The notes under the pieces were generated by a model that was given only the letters and a program-made list of their open reading frames with translations, did not search any database and had not been told where the DNA came from. From positions 434,001 to 498,000 of the forward strand of contig VWND01000018.1 in the NCBI GenBank assembly GCA_009599575.1: 64,000 nucleotides of DNA, given 5' to 3'. The position numbers and the translations under genes were made by a program. Origin of the DNA: Blumeriella jaapii (taxonomy: Eukaryota; Ascomycota; Leotiomycetes; Helotiales; Drepanopezizaceae). Shown here piece after piece: positions 45,869-58,626 of this stretch (position 1 is the stretch's first letter; the number at the start of each line of letters is the position of its first letter).

Positions 45869-47268
45869 ATGACCGAAAGACTAAGTTCCATTCTCAAGCA
45901 CCTGACGCCTGGCTCCTCAGCGTTATCCACGATGTAAGCATTTCAATCCATGCCCCTGACCACATGCTAACTACCACAGCACATCAAAGAACGCCGACGA
46001 CGTCGTTATTACCCTCGCCATTCGAACACCGCTGACCAAGGGGTTTAAGGGAGGACTTAAGGATACAGATCTCGATTACCTAGTCTACGCCCTGCTAAAG
46101 CAGGTTATCCAGAAGTCTAGAATCGACCCGCAACTCGTGGAGGATATCTGCTGTGGCAATGTACGTTTGCCAGCCTGCTATGCACATTTGATGGGCACTG
46201 ATCGGGAATATAGGTTTCCGATGGAAATGCCGCCTACAAGGTCCGCGCCGCTGCTCTTGCGGCCGGCTTCCCAAATACAACCGCCGCTTCGACTGTCAAC
46301 CGCTTCTGCTCTTCGGGTCTGAAAGCTACGCAAGACATCGCAGCACAGATTGCGTCCGGTAGTATCGATATTGGTGTCGCCATGGGCGCAGAGATGATGT
46401 CCGTCGGTGGCGACAGACTCGAGAAGCCTTTCCACCCCGAAGTGATTGCCAATCAAGAAGCCGCGGACTGCATGCAGCCCATGGGTCAGACGTCCGAGAA
46501 CGTTGGCAAGGACTTCAACATTACACGCGAGTCGCAGGACCGGTACGCGGCGGAGAGTTACCAGAGAGCCGAGGCTGCACAAAAGGCGGGCTGGTTTGAT
46601 GACGAAATTGTGCCAATTGTGACCGAGGTCAAGGACCCCAAGACGGGAGAGTTGAAGAAGATCACGTTGACGAAGGATGAGGGCCCACGATGGGGTACCA
46701 CGTTCGAGGGATTGAGCAAGATCAGACCTGCCTTCCCGGAATTTGGAGACAGATCCACTGGTGGAAACTCGTCGCAGGTCACTGATGGAGGTTTGTCTTT
46801 CCCTTATCACGAGTTGTCTATGTACTGACTCATGACTCAGCTGCTGCCGTCCTGATGATGAGACGTTCTCGAGCCATCGAACTTAACCAGCCCATCCTTG
46901 CCAAATTCGTCGGTGCAACCGTCGCTGGTCTCGCCCCACGCATCATGGGTATTGGTCCATCTATCGCTATCCCCAAGCTCCTTAACAAGTTCAACCTTAC
47001 TATCGATGACTGCGATATCATTGAGCTGAACGAGGCATTTGCCTCTATGGCTGTTTATTGTAAAGATACGCTCAAGATCCCCCACGAAAAGATGAACATC
47101 CGCGGTGGTGCTATTGCGTTGGGCCACCCATTGGGCACGACTGGTGCCCGGCAGATTGTCACAGGGCTGAGTGAGGCGAGGAGGCAGAAGAAGAAGATCT
47201 TGTTGACCAGTATGTGTATTGGCACTGGCCAGGGTATGGCCGGGCTATTCGTCAACGAGGTGTTGTAG
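45869..47268 (+). CDS. POT1: Peroxisomal 3-ketoacyl-CoA thiolase
   Basis: Four exons (45869-45933, 45980-46160, 46214-46790, 46841-47268) give 416 aa. The N-terminus MTERLSSILKHL holds a perfect PTS2 signal (R-L-x5-H-L), which fixes the start and predicts import through PEX7. Catalytic features are C114 in NRFCSSGLKA, N338 in ELNEAFA, H370 in GGAIALGHPLG, and C400 in CIGTGQG. The enzyme cleaves 3-ketoacyl-CoA with CoA to acetyl-CoA and a shortened acyl-CoA in the last step of beta-oxidation. Length and domain order are those of the family. All introns are short GT-AG introns with GCTAAC-like branch points. Regulation by fatty acids is expected from relatives; no site was identified here. Confidence 0.95.
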
Positions 47269-47411
47269 GTTATGTATGTCAATTGCAGGGAGACAGGTAC
47301 CCAATTGAATATTTTGCACCAGGCTCGTTAAGCCTTTCTCACACAGATCTGATTTTCATTTCACGCGGCTCTTTCAGCTATCTGCATATTTTCAATATCA
47401 AACGATTTGCA

Positions 47412-48400
47412 TCAATGAGATGCTCTAGCGCCTTCCCCAATTCGGCCATGTAACACTAAACCTCGTCCCATTTCGCACACCTCTCCCCCCCAGCCTCGTC
47501 CCCTCGGGATTCTAACGCACCCCCCACTCCTCAACGAGATATTGCTGATACGGCGAATTGCTACTTGCTCTCTCAATCCATTCTTCACTTCTAGACCAGT
47601 AATTTCTGCATCAACCCTGTAATTCAAAAGAGCGCCGTCGATCGTCTTGACCTCAACTTCAAACCCGTCATTTGAGTCTGGGCTGTAAGATTGTGGCGGC
47701 GGACAAACCGGTACCAAGAACGATTATTCAGGTCCGTGGCGAGGATGGGGAGAGCAAATTGCTGGAATGTGCATAATGTTGCTAGGGACTTTGAAAGAGA
47801 AATGGGGGTCGAGGTAGGTGCCGCGTGCTTCTGAGAACCGCCGCTGTGGACCGGCGCCCTCTACCGCCTTCTGGGTCTTTTCCCGAGAAGTAACGCTGTC
47901 GAGATGAACTTGCAGCCGCTTCAAGGTAGGCTGATCTTCTTGCACGACTTGATACGCCATAGCTGTTAGTTTTTGAGATGCGTGCTTGTTGTCTGCTTCG
48001 AAGGGACTGGTTGAAAGTCGTGAGCAGGGTCTGATACCTCGGAAAGCAGTAGGCGGATTGTATCAGTACCTATAGACGATTGCCAGTAACAAGCTAAGCA
48101 TGTTTTTCGCTACCTGCAGTTTCCTGCTCAAAATCGTAATCTCCCCTAATAGCCATGACGGCGTGTTGAGCCCTTCAGAGTACCCGTCAAGTTCGTGGTT
48201 ACCGGTGTACACACGAACACCGCCAACAAGCCTTTCAATCTTCGAGAATTTCAACACACAACTCGTCAACAACACCACAACGTGTCGGACTAATATGGAT
48301 TGCCTGCTATCTAAAGGGACTTCATAGGATCCGCCTAGGAAGATATTGATGCAGCTCGGAGTGGAGGGCACGGCCGTGATTTCAAGATCTAAGCCGGTGA
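47412..48400 (-). pseudogene. Decayed gene, possibly arrestin-like
   Basis: Three minus-strand pieces look coding but do not join. 48397-48063 reads LEITAVPSTPSCINIFLGGS and FSKIERLVGG. 47960-47724 reads QEDQPTLKRLQVHLDSVTS and EARGTYLDPHFSFKVP. 47717-47412 reads SYSPDSNDGFEVEVKTIDG. The order and flavour recall fungal arrestin-domain proteins (an N-lobe, a C-lobe with a strand-rich FKVPS block, a PPPxYSP tail), but this is recollection, not a search. Each piece ends at a stop and large parts of both lobes are absent. Confidence 0.35.
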
Positions 48401-48834
48401 TTTAGCCAGAACGGTGAGAGGCTCTATCGAAAGCAAACATGTGACAGCTGTGACAGCGGACGATAGTGGAAAACCACTTCGAGCTTGACACCCAAACAAA
48501 CATTCATCATAATCGCCAAACTGCAGAGGCGTAATCCGTCATCTTTGACATAAGTCAGGCCTACTGGTAGCAAGAAATTCAGAATGTCCAAATCGATAAC
48601 TTTGAGACATATGGAATGGATATTCGATAGCCTTAACCATCAACAAACATCAACAAACCACTCGCCTAGGTTGCATCGGGAAAAATAGGGGCCCAGGTCC
48701 ACAAGCGAGGCGGAATCTCCACTCCGCTTTTTTCTTCCACACACCGCCTTCACCTGGCAGAAAAAGCGCTGTCTCCAAAATGTTTATATTTTCTCCCACA
48801 TCTCAACTCCATATCAACCACAGCACCGTACGCA

Positions 48835-50970
48835 ATGCCGAAACAAAAAGCGCCAAAAGGCGCCACTTCCGCAGGCTCTGAGATCAACGACCCGCGCTTC
48901 TCAAACTTCACGACGGACCCGCGTTTTCGGCTCCCGTCCAAGAAGCACACGCGCACGAAAATCGACAGCCGTTTCTCGCGTATACTCAAGGATGACGACT
49001 TCTCCAATTCGGCGACCGTGGACCGGTATGGACGGAAGCTGAGTGCGGGCGGAAAAAAGAAGGCACTGGAGCGGCTGTATGTGCCCGACGAGTCCGAAGA
49101 GCGCGAGGATGGTGTGGAGGTTGAAGATGACGAGATCGTGGTAGAGGAATTGAAGCGCGCAGAGGCCTACGATCCTGCGAGAGGCGGCGGATTCTCGTCT
49201 TCCGAGGATGACGAGGAGGATGATGACGAGGATGAGGGTGGAGTGGAGATTGTGGAGGAAGAGTTCCCGGATATGCAGGCTGAGGCGCAGGCTGCGGCTG
49301 TGGAGATGGGCGAGGTGACAAGCAGGTTTGCGGTTGTGAACATGGATTGGGACCACATCCGGTCTACGGATCTGATGGCGGTGTTTTCGAGTTTTGTGCG
49401 CCCGGGAGGGAAGATCCTGAAGATTTCGATATACCCGAGTGAGTTTGGGAAGGAGAGGATGGAGCGAGAGGAGCTGGAGGGGCCGCCGAGGGAAATTTTT
49501 GCGAGTCAGAAGCAGGACGAGGAATCCGAGGGAGATTCTGAGGACGACAGTGAGGACGAGGAGGAGAAGATCAAGAAGGACTTGCTGAAGGCAGACGAGG
49601 GCAAGGAATTCGACAGCGCGGCGCTGCGTCAGTACCAATTGGAACGATTACGATATTACTATGCGGTGGTGATCTGCTCGGACAACGAAACGGCACAGAA
49701 TGTCTACGAGCACACAGATGGTTCTGAATACCTCTCCTCAGCGAACATCTTCGATCTGCGATTCATTCCTGATGGCACAGAGTTCGACGACAAGCCTAGA
49801 GATGAATGTGAGAGCGTCCCGGCAGGTTACAGACCTATCGAGTTTGTGACGGATGCCCTGCAACATTCCAAATCGAAGCTTACTTGGGATACCAACCCCG
49901 AGGAAGCGTCACGGAAAGACGCCATCAACCAAGCTTTCAGTGGTAGCCGAAAAGATCACCTAGACAATGATCTGCGGGCATACCTAGGCTCTGATGATTC
50001 CGAAGAGTCTGAGGCAGAGGAGGAAGCGGCAGCTGCGGAGGAAGATGGCCCTAAACTCACCAAAAAGGAACTCGCCCGCCAGAAGATGCGCGCCGCTCTC
50101 GGTCTCACAGATGAGCCAGCCCCCTCGACCAAGAAATCGAAAGAGCCAGTCGGCGACATGGAAGTCACGTTCACCGCTGGCCTCTCCACCAAAGCCTCGA
50201 CTAGCGTATTCGAGAATGAGCCGCCGATCGACGAGACCACTGCCGAGCGCTACAAACGTCTAGAGAAAGAGCGAAAAGCGCGCCGGAAAGAAAAAGCCAG
50301 AGCTAAGCGCGAGGGCCGTGATCCTGACGCCGTGGCTCAAGGCGAGGATGCCGAAGTTGGAGAAGAAGATCTTGGCTTCGACGACCCGTTCTTCGCTACG
50401 GAAGACGGTGCCAGAGAGAAGGCCAGTAAATCTATCCGCAAGGAAGAGCGGCTCAAGAAGCGCGAAGCTAAAGCCGCGGAAGCTGCCGCTTGGGAATCGG
50501 AGCGCGCAGGCCTAGAGCTGCTGATGCAGGACGACGCGAACGAGGCTGCTGCTGTGGGGGGTGGCGCGGGGAGTATAGAGCATTTCGACATCAACGAGAT
50601 TGCGCGGGCGGAGAAGAGGAAGAGGCGGAAGAAGGGCAAGGGGAAGAAAGGCGACGACGCTGAGGAGAGTAAGAGGGGTGGCCTGCAGGAGGGCTTCGAG
50701 ATGGATGTCAACGATGCGCGCTTCGGGAAAGTGTGGGAGAGTCACGAGTTTGCAATTGATCCGTCGCATCCGAGATTCGTAGGTACGGAAGGCATGAAGA
50801 AGCTGCTAGAAGAGGGACGGAAGAAGAGGGATCGCGGGGAGGGTGGCGATGACACGGAGGTGACTGCGGCTAAGAAGGGGAAGAAGAGGAAGGACACTGG
50901 GGAGGGGGAGGGGGAGAAAAGCGAATTGAGTGGCTTGGTGGAGAGGATTAGTAAAAAGATCAAGAAGTAG
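48835..50970 (+). CDS. ESF1: ESF1 homologue, 18S pre-rRNA processing factor
   Basis: A single exon of 711 codons. The N-terminus has the family signature DPRFSNFTTDPRFRLPSKKH and KIDSRFSRIL. After an acidic linker comes the RRM-like ESF1 domain (about 160-345: RFAVVNMDWDHIRSTDLMAV, PGGKILKISIYPSEFG, then LRYYYAVVICSDNETAQNVY). Long charged Glu/Lys stretches and a C-terminal NUC153 motif follow (DARFGKVWESHEFAIDPSHP, about 622-660), then a KKxK-rich nuclear/nucleolar tail. In yeast, Esf1 is a nucleolar component needed for early pre-rRNA cleavages and 40S biogenesis. The length is close to other fungal ESF1 proteins. The in-frame ATG at 48835 is the first one and is followed by a typical basic start. 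Confidence 0.93.
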   Translation: MPKQKAPKGATSAGSEINDPRFSNFTTDPRFRLPSKKHTRTKIDSRFSRILKDDDFSNSATVDRYGRKLSAGGKKKALERLYVPDESEEREDGVEVEDDEIVVEELKRAEAYDPARGGGFSSSEDDEEDDDEDEGGVEIVEEEFPDMQAEAQAAAVEMGEVTSRFAVVNMDWDHIRSTDLMAVFSSFVRPGGKILKISIYPSEFGKERMEREELEGPPREIFASQKQDEESEGDSEDDSEDEEEKIKKDLLKADEGKEFDSAALRQYQLERLRYYYAVVICSDNETAQNVYEHTDGSEYLSSANIFDLRFIPDGTEFDDKPRDECESVPAGYRPIEFVTDALQHSKSKLTWDTNPEEASRKDAINQAFSGSRKDHLDNDLRAYLGSDDSEESEAEEEAAAAEEDGPKLTKKELARQKMRAALGLTDEPAPSTKKSKEPVGDMEVTFTAGLSTKASTSVFENEPPIDETTAERYKRLEKERKARRKEKARAKREGRDPDAVAQGEDAEVGEEDLGFDDPFFATEDGAREKASKSIRKEERLKKREAKAAEAAAWESERAGLELLMQDDANEAAAVGGGAGSIEHFDINEIARAEKRKRRKKGKGKKGDDAEESKRGGLQEGFEMDVNDARFGKVWESHEFAIDPSHPRFVGTEGMKKLLEEGRKKRDRGEGGDDTEVTAAKKGKKRKDTGEGEGEKSELSGLVERISKKIKK

Positions 50971-51892
50971 ACGTGACATAGTGTAGTCATGAATACGAAC
51001 CTCACCTTACCTCTTCTCATCCCACCCTGTTTCATGAACTTACCTCCTGTTCAAAAAGTCTAGATGCAGCTCATTCCTTATTTTCCTCCCCCTACTCTAA
51101 AATCAAATGGTCGGCGGATCTTCTATCAATTAAACGTACTAATGTGCTACTGCTAATGTGATGGAATAATAGAATGAAAAAAGCCTTACCAAGCACAAAC
51201 ACCAAGAACAGCAATGCTTGTGAAATTCAAGATGGTAAAAAGTATATGAGTGTCATAGGTAGTACTACATCAGGAAGTAAAATTAATCAGCGGTACTAAA
51301 CTTGGTTTAAATCCGATTTTAATTCAAAATTGCACACTGTTTTCCGCACTGAAAAGTCTCCAAGATTAATCCTCAGAATCCGACCGAACACCCGCTCCAA
51401 AGTCACGTTCATTTCAAAATGATGCACAGTATTTGATAACAACCCGGCTCCGAAGTCATACTCAGCGTCAGACAAGAAGCAACAAGTCACTTTTCCTTAC
51501 ACCGGACTCAATCCGCAACATGGCTAGAAGGTGCATTGCAATAAATCCAGGCTGCTAACTACTGTAGAGATCCCAGCGAAGCTGTAACTCCTGAAATGGC
51601 TTCATCTCATGACCAGTCTCCCCTCCCGGACTCCTTCTGACGGGACCGATTTGGTAAAAAGGTGGATGGAGAAATGCAACGCTTTTCAACCCCAGATCAC
51701 ATCTCCCCTACGCGTAAGCGCTTGTTGAGAACCCGTGACCTGCTCTCCTTCGGAAGCCGTCGTGAGAGATGGTAAGTCGAAGAAAAAGAACAAAGACGCG
51801 CAAGATACCGTGAGCCTGCAAACGCCCCCCCCCCCCCAACGGTATGCCTCGTAGGTCTCCTCAACGCCCAGGCACAGGTGCTGGCGAAGAGC
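50971..51892. other. 3' region between convergent genes, no gene seen
   Basis: AT-rich 3' flank of ESF1 and of the ULS1-like gene. A C run lies at 51827-51838. No supported frame. Confidence 0.5.
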
Positions 51893-54800
51893 CTAATCGT
51901 GGTCCAGATCCATGTGCTCGCCCGAGTTGTCGGAAGTCACTGACTCAGCACCGTCGTGGCCGTTTGGAAGATCACTAGTAGTCTGTCTCGGGCGGCCGTG
52001 GCCTGCGACACCGACTTGGTCCCAGCTGGAGTTCTGTTTGGCCATGTCAGTTCCCAAGTTCTCTGTTACACACACAAAGAAGTACGGAGGTGAAACCCAA
52101 AAGGCAAGACTCACATCCTCCGTAGCTGCGCTGCTCCCCTCTCCATTCTCGCCCACGCCATCACCATCCATCATCTCATCGTCGGACCCAAACAGACCGG
52201 CGTTGCCACTTCCCTCGCCTCCTTCGATCTCATCGTCGTAATCCGCCTCGACGCTCTGGATGTGACCTTCCTCATTCGTCTGTAAGAAGCCGAACAGGTT
52301 CGCCAGCTGCTTGAGACTCAGGTTCGGTCTCTGCTTGATCTCGCCGTCGCTGATGGCTTTCTCCAAGTGCTTAATCTTGTGCAGCTGCATCGTTAGCAAG
52401 CGCATGTCGACGCTGTTCTTGACCACGATACGTGTCATGTACGTCTCTTTCTTTTGCCCGATGCGGAAGATGCGGCCGAAGGCTTGCTGCTCCACGGCGT
52501 GGTTCCACCAAAGGTCGAGGGAGATACAGCGGTTAGCCCAAGGGAAGTTGAGACTAGAATTGGGCGTTAGCGAAGAACTCTGATCTCAGGATGCCAGTGG
52601 CATTTTGTGTTGGAGAATTGGGAAAGACTTACCCGAGACCACCGCACTTCAGTCCAGCGACCAGGATCTTGCAGTCGTCACTGTCGCGGAAATGTTTGAT
52701 TATCTTGGTACGATTCTCGATAGAGCAATCGCCGGTCAAGTAGACAAATCCCCAGCCTTCAGCATTACAGATACGGCCGACGATACGGGCTAGAGTGCGA
52801 AACTGGACGTAGACAACCACCTGGCTGTCGCATCAGCATATGTTCCAAGAGACTTAGAATCTGGGAGTCTTTTAGAATACGTACCTTGTCTAGTGGGGCT
52901 TCCTCAAACCCCTTCAAGAGTAGTGACTTCAACGCAGTCGTCTTGCTACTCGGCGTTAATGGAAAATCCTCGTCGATATCGCTCAGCTCAATCCAGCTCG
53001 AATCCTTGGTCATAGGCTCAAACCCGCGGAGATCGCGGCCTTTGCTGATTGAAGTGTCTCTTTTTTTGCCTTTGTCTTTGCCGCGGGGGCCAGAGCGGAA
53101 AGAGGAGCCTGTAAGTTTTAGCGAGCTTGGACGGCTAAGCGAGGGAAATGCGGCAAAGTAAATAGACAAACAGCGAGGATGGTAACGTGACACACGCTAA
53201 GCCCGCAGGATATAAACATGCAAAGGATCGGGAACGGAGGGGAATTGACGAAGTAGAAGACTACATACCAGAAATATTACCATTCTCGACTTCGTCGCTA
53301 ATGGCCGGGGCTCGAACGGGGTTGATGTTGTGAAACACGCTGCTGCATTGGACACAGGTCATGAATTCTTGTCCCTGGGCGACCAGTTCGTGGCAATAAG
53401 TCTGGATGCAATCATTGCAGTAGATGTGCCCGCACTGTATTCATAATTAATTTTGTTACGTTGTGGTGGGAACGGAGTTAATGAAGGGCAAAATCGCAAC
53501 GTCACCGCAAGCTCATGACACTTACATCAGTTTGCATAGGAGTGAGCGGGACGTCACCGCATATCGAGCACGAAACTCTCTCGAAAAGTTCGACTTCGTC
53601 AAGAGAGTCGAGCACTTTATCCATGTGGAACTCGAGGCCGTATGTCGAGCGTCCAAATGGTAACATCTCATCGTTCGGTATGTCCTGGCATTGCTGACGT
53701 AGCGTATTGCGGCGAGCTTCAGACTCTTCAACCCACTGGTGATCGTCAATGTAAATAACACATATCCTGTGTAAACCCATTTCGATTTAGGGGGCCCTAG
53801 AAACAGATGGAGGGTCTTGAAGATGTGCCAGAGAAAAGGTAGGACATACCAATTGGCATTGCTCATAGAACGGCTTCGGCTTCTTCTTCAACGCCTTCAA
53901 TTGGACTCTCAACGAGTTCACATCCTCCATAGTCCAGCTCTCCTTGATTGTACGCTCCAGCATGAAAGGATGAGATGTGCACTGTCGGAGTCGAAGGAGC
54001 TGAACCATGAACACGCCGTAGTTGCGATTAGCCAATCCTTTCTCGAAATAGACATTGAGGTTTCTGCGGAAACGGTTCTCGGTCTGGCAGATTTTAGCTG
54101 GATATCACCATTTCTCCAGCGGGCGCTGGCATTGACCAAATACAAGAAGTTATGTAGGATGGGAATATTGGGGAGGACTCACAATTCTGTAAATGATTCT
54201 CTCCTCGGCCGAGAAGTTCACGTACTGAATGCTTGGGTGCGGAGTCGGCAGCGTGACGATCGGGCGGTTGAGAATCGTTGTCGCCATAGTACGTCTCATC
54301 ATCGTGTAGCTGAGCAAAGTCTCAATACGAGCGTAGTTCGTGAGATTATGCGGGTCACAGAAATACTTCTGGAAGGTTTGCCAATCTATGCTGTAATTTG
54401 CCTTGAGGAATCGGAGGTAGGGAAAGAGTCTATTTTTGTTACCGTTAGATTTGAATACCGGGAGATTCGGAGGACGTGAGATGAAGGGACCGGAGGGCTT
54501 ACTCTTCGAGTCTGTTCAATAGAGGCGTACCAGTCAAACACCACCGAAACACACTCTTCAGATTCTGGCAAGCCAAGCTTGTGCGTACGCCATTGTTCTT
54601 GATAGCCTGCGCCTCATCTAGGACTACACGATACCAATTAATCTGGTGTAGTGGCCCCATATTTTCAATGGCGTCCTCCCACCACTTATCGTATCCATGC
54701 TCAGCAATGAAGCTGCGACCTGCTTTGTCTGGGAAGGGGAACTGCTTCATTACTTCGTAGTAGGAAACGAAGACGATATCGACGTCCTGCAGAATGCTCA

Positions 54801-57244
54801 TATCGATTCTGGAAGAAGACTTGTACTGCATAATCTTGGGGAAGACCTCCTGTTTGACGTGGGTGCGAGTTTCGTCCATCCATTGCCCGATGATGGATGC
54901 GGGGGCAACGATGAGGGTGGCTTTCACTTCACGATTGATATCATCTGGTTTGCAATCAGCGTCTTGACACGCTTTTATCCTGGCTCAAGGCAAGAACAAA
55001 TCAAGGTCACTAAAGAGAGTAGAGTGGAGCCACGAGGGAAGAAGAGAACGTACCAACACTAGGCGGGTGGCCCACCATACACGCCAACGTCTGTATTGTC
55101 TTCCCCAGTCCCATACTGTCCGCCAGCAACCCACCATGAGGTGGCTGGCTACTCAACTCCCGCTGGATCATCCACTGCGCACCTAGTAGCTGGTGATGAT
55201 AGAGTGAACTGATCATGCCCTTAATCAGCCACTTTCCATCGACCGCTTTACACTTCGCATACCCGAAGCTTCTGCTCGCTTTTTTGAGCTTCGCCTTGTC
55301 AGTTCTAATAGCACCCTTCTGAGTCTGGTCTTCGGGCTCAGGGATGTTGGAGAAAAGAAGCTGGAATTGCGTATTCTTGACTTGCGGGCCGGAGATCGTA
55401 GGTTCGGCTGGACGGTCGAAGACGGGATTTTGTAAGCGCTCGAGGACAGGGTCATTTTTCAAGAGATTGTCGAGAAGCAGCCTTCCAATTTGGTCTTCGC
55501 CGTTCTGCTGTGTGAAGCTACCCCTCGAGTTGATCATGTCCTCGTCGTTATCGGCTCTGTCTTTTCCTCTGCTCTTATCCTTCTTAGCAATCTTCCGAGA
55601 AGCCTTCTCCTTCTCCTCTGCCTTGCCCTTTCCTCGGCCCTTGGCGGCAGCTGGGGCAGTTTTGCGGCGTGACGAAGAAGGAAGAATTTCAGCGGTTGGT
55701 TGACGACCTTTCTTCTTCTGTGCCTTAGCGCGCTCCTTCTTGCGGCCTTTTTCGTCCTCCAGAGCGTTGTACTCACGCGCATTCTTTGCACGAACAGGAC
55801 CACGACGCTTGCGAGGCTTACCGGATTTGGTGGAATCGAGATCCTCTTCGGCATCGAGAAAATCAAAATCCCCCCACAAGTGGGAGGCGCCGTTGTCATC
55901 TTCAAAAGCGCCATCGGCATCGTTTTCAAAATCAGTTTCCGCCCCTTCGGACCCCAGTCGAAGGAGGTGATCGTGACGATGGCGACGGATGGTTTCCTCT
56001 CTGGACTCGGCTGGCAGAGGTGTTCGCTTCTTTCCGTCCTCATCTCTGCGAGATGCAGCAGCCCTAACACGCTCTCTAGTTTCGAGAATGTTGCGAATCC
56101 TCAAGAGCTCAAATGTTTCGTCGCTAGTGATATCGCCTCTGCGCTTCTTTTCCTCGAGCGATTCACGTAGGAGAATCATCTTCTCAGACCCATCAACAGC
56201 TTCATCCTCTCTCACCATCCAAGAATTCTCTCCCGGGACCTCGTCGTCTTCTAAAAGCTGATCGTTAACGCGACCAAACGTATAGTTGCCGAACTCCTCG
56301 AATTGGGGATTGGGATGGCGGTCGGCTCTTGATGGATCTCTTGAAGAGCCTTCACCGTTGTTTTGGGCGTTCCCGCTCAACAAAAATCGTTGGGCGGCAA
56401 TGAGCTTGACGATTGCGGCCCCATCGGCTGGCTTTCTCGACGACAAATATGGCATGTGGACCACGGGTACTGATGATGAAACGGCAGCATGTTCTATGAA
56501 CTCACTCTTGATGAAATTGACATCGTCATCTCGTCGAGCAATTTTCTTGCCATCGACTTTCCACTTCTGTCGTGCTTCATCTGACGCATCGGCCTCTTCG
56601 ATGAGCATGACATCTTCTTCTTCTTCTTCTTCTTCCGCAGAGCTGTCAACTGATGGCTTGACAAGCTTGAACGCAAATCTATCATCTCTCAAAAGAAGAA
56701 CAGGCTTGGGTGCTTGGGTTGGACCGCCAAATATGGAAGGCATTGCCGCGAAGCGGCCATCGGGACCTCCGAAAGTAGAAGTGTGAAGAATGACTGGTGT
56801 ATCATCAGGCGTGCAAAGCGCCGGTGTTTTCGAGACAGGAAGAGCAGTTTTGTGAGAATCCTCGTCCTCGTCATCCGACAAAAACAAACTCGGAGACTCT
56901 GGTCTTGCTTGAGCATCCTCGATCTCAAATGTATTGACTAGTGTAGAAGGAGGAGGAGTGTGAGGGGCGCGGTCATCAATGACGTCCATGCCTGACATAT
57001 GTTGATCCTCGTGTTGGACAAAATCCAACGTGTTTTGGGGGTTTGTGTCTTGGAATTTCTGTGGCCGAGAGTCAGTTTGGGATTGGGAGGTGGTTTCTGG
57101 GGTAGAAAGCTGGGTATCTGTGACCAAGCCTTGTTGAGGAATAGCGGCTGGTACGGGGGAGCCAGCGTGAACGATATTCGTGGACAGATCCACGTCCATC
57201 TGGTCGTCGGAGGAGGACTCCTCTTCCATCGGAGGTTCGCCCAT
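51893..57244 (-). CDS. ULS1: ULS1/RIS1-type SNF2 translocase with internal RING finger
   Basis: Ten exons on the minus strand: 57244-55054, 54944-54503, 54429-54183, 54083-53850, 53735-53526, 53434-53269, 53108-52885, 52820-52633, 52553-52115, 52033-51893. All introns are GT-AG and phases agree throughout, giving 1,493 aa. The N-terminal 600 residues are acidic and disordered, with a SUMO-interaction-like motif (DVMLIEE, 211-217) and basic nuclear signals. The helicase core has motif I DSMGLGKT (709-716) and motif II DEAQ (840-843). A C3HC4 RING interrupts the core (C1094, C1097, C1109, H1111, C1114, C1117, C1135, C1138). The second lobe ends with QQAFGRIFRIGQKKETY. RING inside the SNF2 core plus DEAQ and a SIM fits ULS1/RIS1 better than RAD5 (no HIRAN seen) or RAD16. 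Expected role: ATP-driven removal of SUMO-modified proteins from DNA, possibly with ubiquitin-ligase activity. Confidence 0.88.
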
Positions 57245-58626
57245 GGTGGAGGAGGTTGTAGGAATGTTTTCTAAAGAAGTTTCATTGGAGTCGAGGTACG
57301 GCGAAAAAGTTCTGTCTTTGGTGAATGAAAAAGGTGTACGTGTACTGGATGTCGAATTTCTAATCCAGGAAGGCGAGAGGCTCTTGATTTAATTCGAGGC
57401 TTGAGGATAAAGAAAGCTAGTAGGGAGGTAGTTGTGTGTGTGTTGTCTGCGCATCTCTGGCTATTCAAAGTGAGCCAAGCATCCCTCGAACATTTGATTG
57501 GGAAGTAGGTTACCTAATACAGAATCTGCAGGAAATAAAAGCCAAAGCTGACCGTTATCCATAGGGTTGGTGGTTAAAAACATAGTGGTGTGTTGTGTTA
57601 AGATTCAATGAGGAAGGTGCGGAAAGGAAGGTACCTAGGTACCTACCTAGTTACGGAAAGGCTGTTCAAAGTAAAACATTCAAATCGGAAGCGAATATCT
57701 CAAATTAAACTCCTAGGATCCAGAATCAAAGCTGAGGGGCTTGTGTAGTTTGGATGTAGAAAGAAAGGTTAGGTAGAGGATTTAGATATTTTCGTAGAAT
57801 TTTACTTTCGAATTAGTCCAGTAGTTTTCATAGAGTTGGGATCTTAAAAACAGGTGAAAAAATACCGACATGCGATTTTATTAAAAAGGAAAGAAAGCGG
57901 TCCGCACTTACTTTACTTTACTTTCTCAAGGATGTAGGTAACATCAAGATAATAATAAAAAAGCCGCGCGAGAGAAAAAGAGCTATTCAAAACCCGAGGC
58001 AACAGATAAAACACCATTACCAAAACTGGATTTAAACATCCCGAGCTCGCTTTTCATTACTTCTCATTTCATTTCATTTCAATTCATTTCACTTCGTCCT
58101 CTTAGGCAGAGATCTTGTCTCCTGTTCTACCACACCCAATCCCTTATCGCATCAACTACTTAGCTGGCCCCATCTCTCCATCTTTCGATTTGCCATTGCC
58201 CATTTTGCATTTCTACTTCCACTGCCACTCCCCAAATCGTAGCTCAGTACGACGCACTTCCTCCCGTACGTCTATCCAGCCCATCTCAATCTAACCCAGA
58301 ACCTCGAAGAGAAAAAGTGAATAAACATTATAGTTTTACAAGCGCGGCGAGCTGAAGAATATGTTACGGTGCAAAGAAAAAAATTCACAGGTGTAATCTG
58401 CGAGGGGTATCGTGTCGAGCTGGATACTGCCTGTTTGTTGCAGTAAGCGTGGAAATTCTTCGAGGCTTTAAAGGATCGATTCGGTCTGAAAATGTAGTGG
58501 TGGTGGGGAGACTTGTAGAAAGCATCCGTGTAGATGAAGTGTAGTCGATATGTTGTTGATCTTCCCATGGGTGACGGCTGCACGGGAGATTCCAACCAAG
58601 ATAGGCGCAGTGGCAGGTGAAGGCAT
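57245..58626. other. Intergenic region, no gene called
   Basis: 5' flank of the ULS1-like gene (57245-58000, with ACCTAGGTACCTACCTAG near 57632-57650) and 3' flank of the exchanger gene, including CATTTCATTTCA repeats at 58063-58090. Short frames only. Confidence 0.5.
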
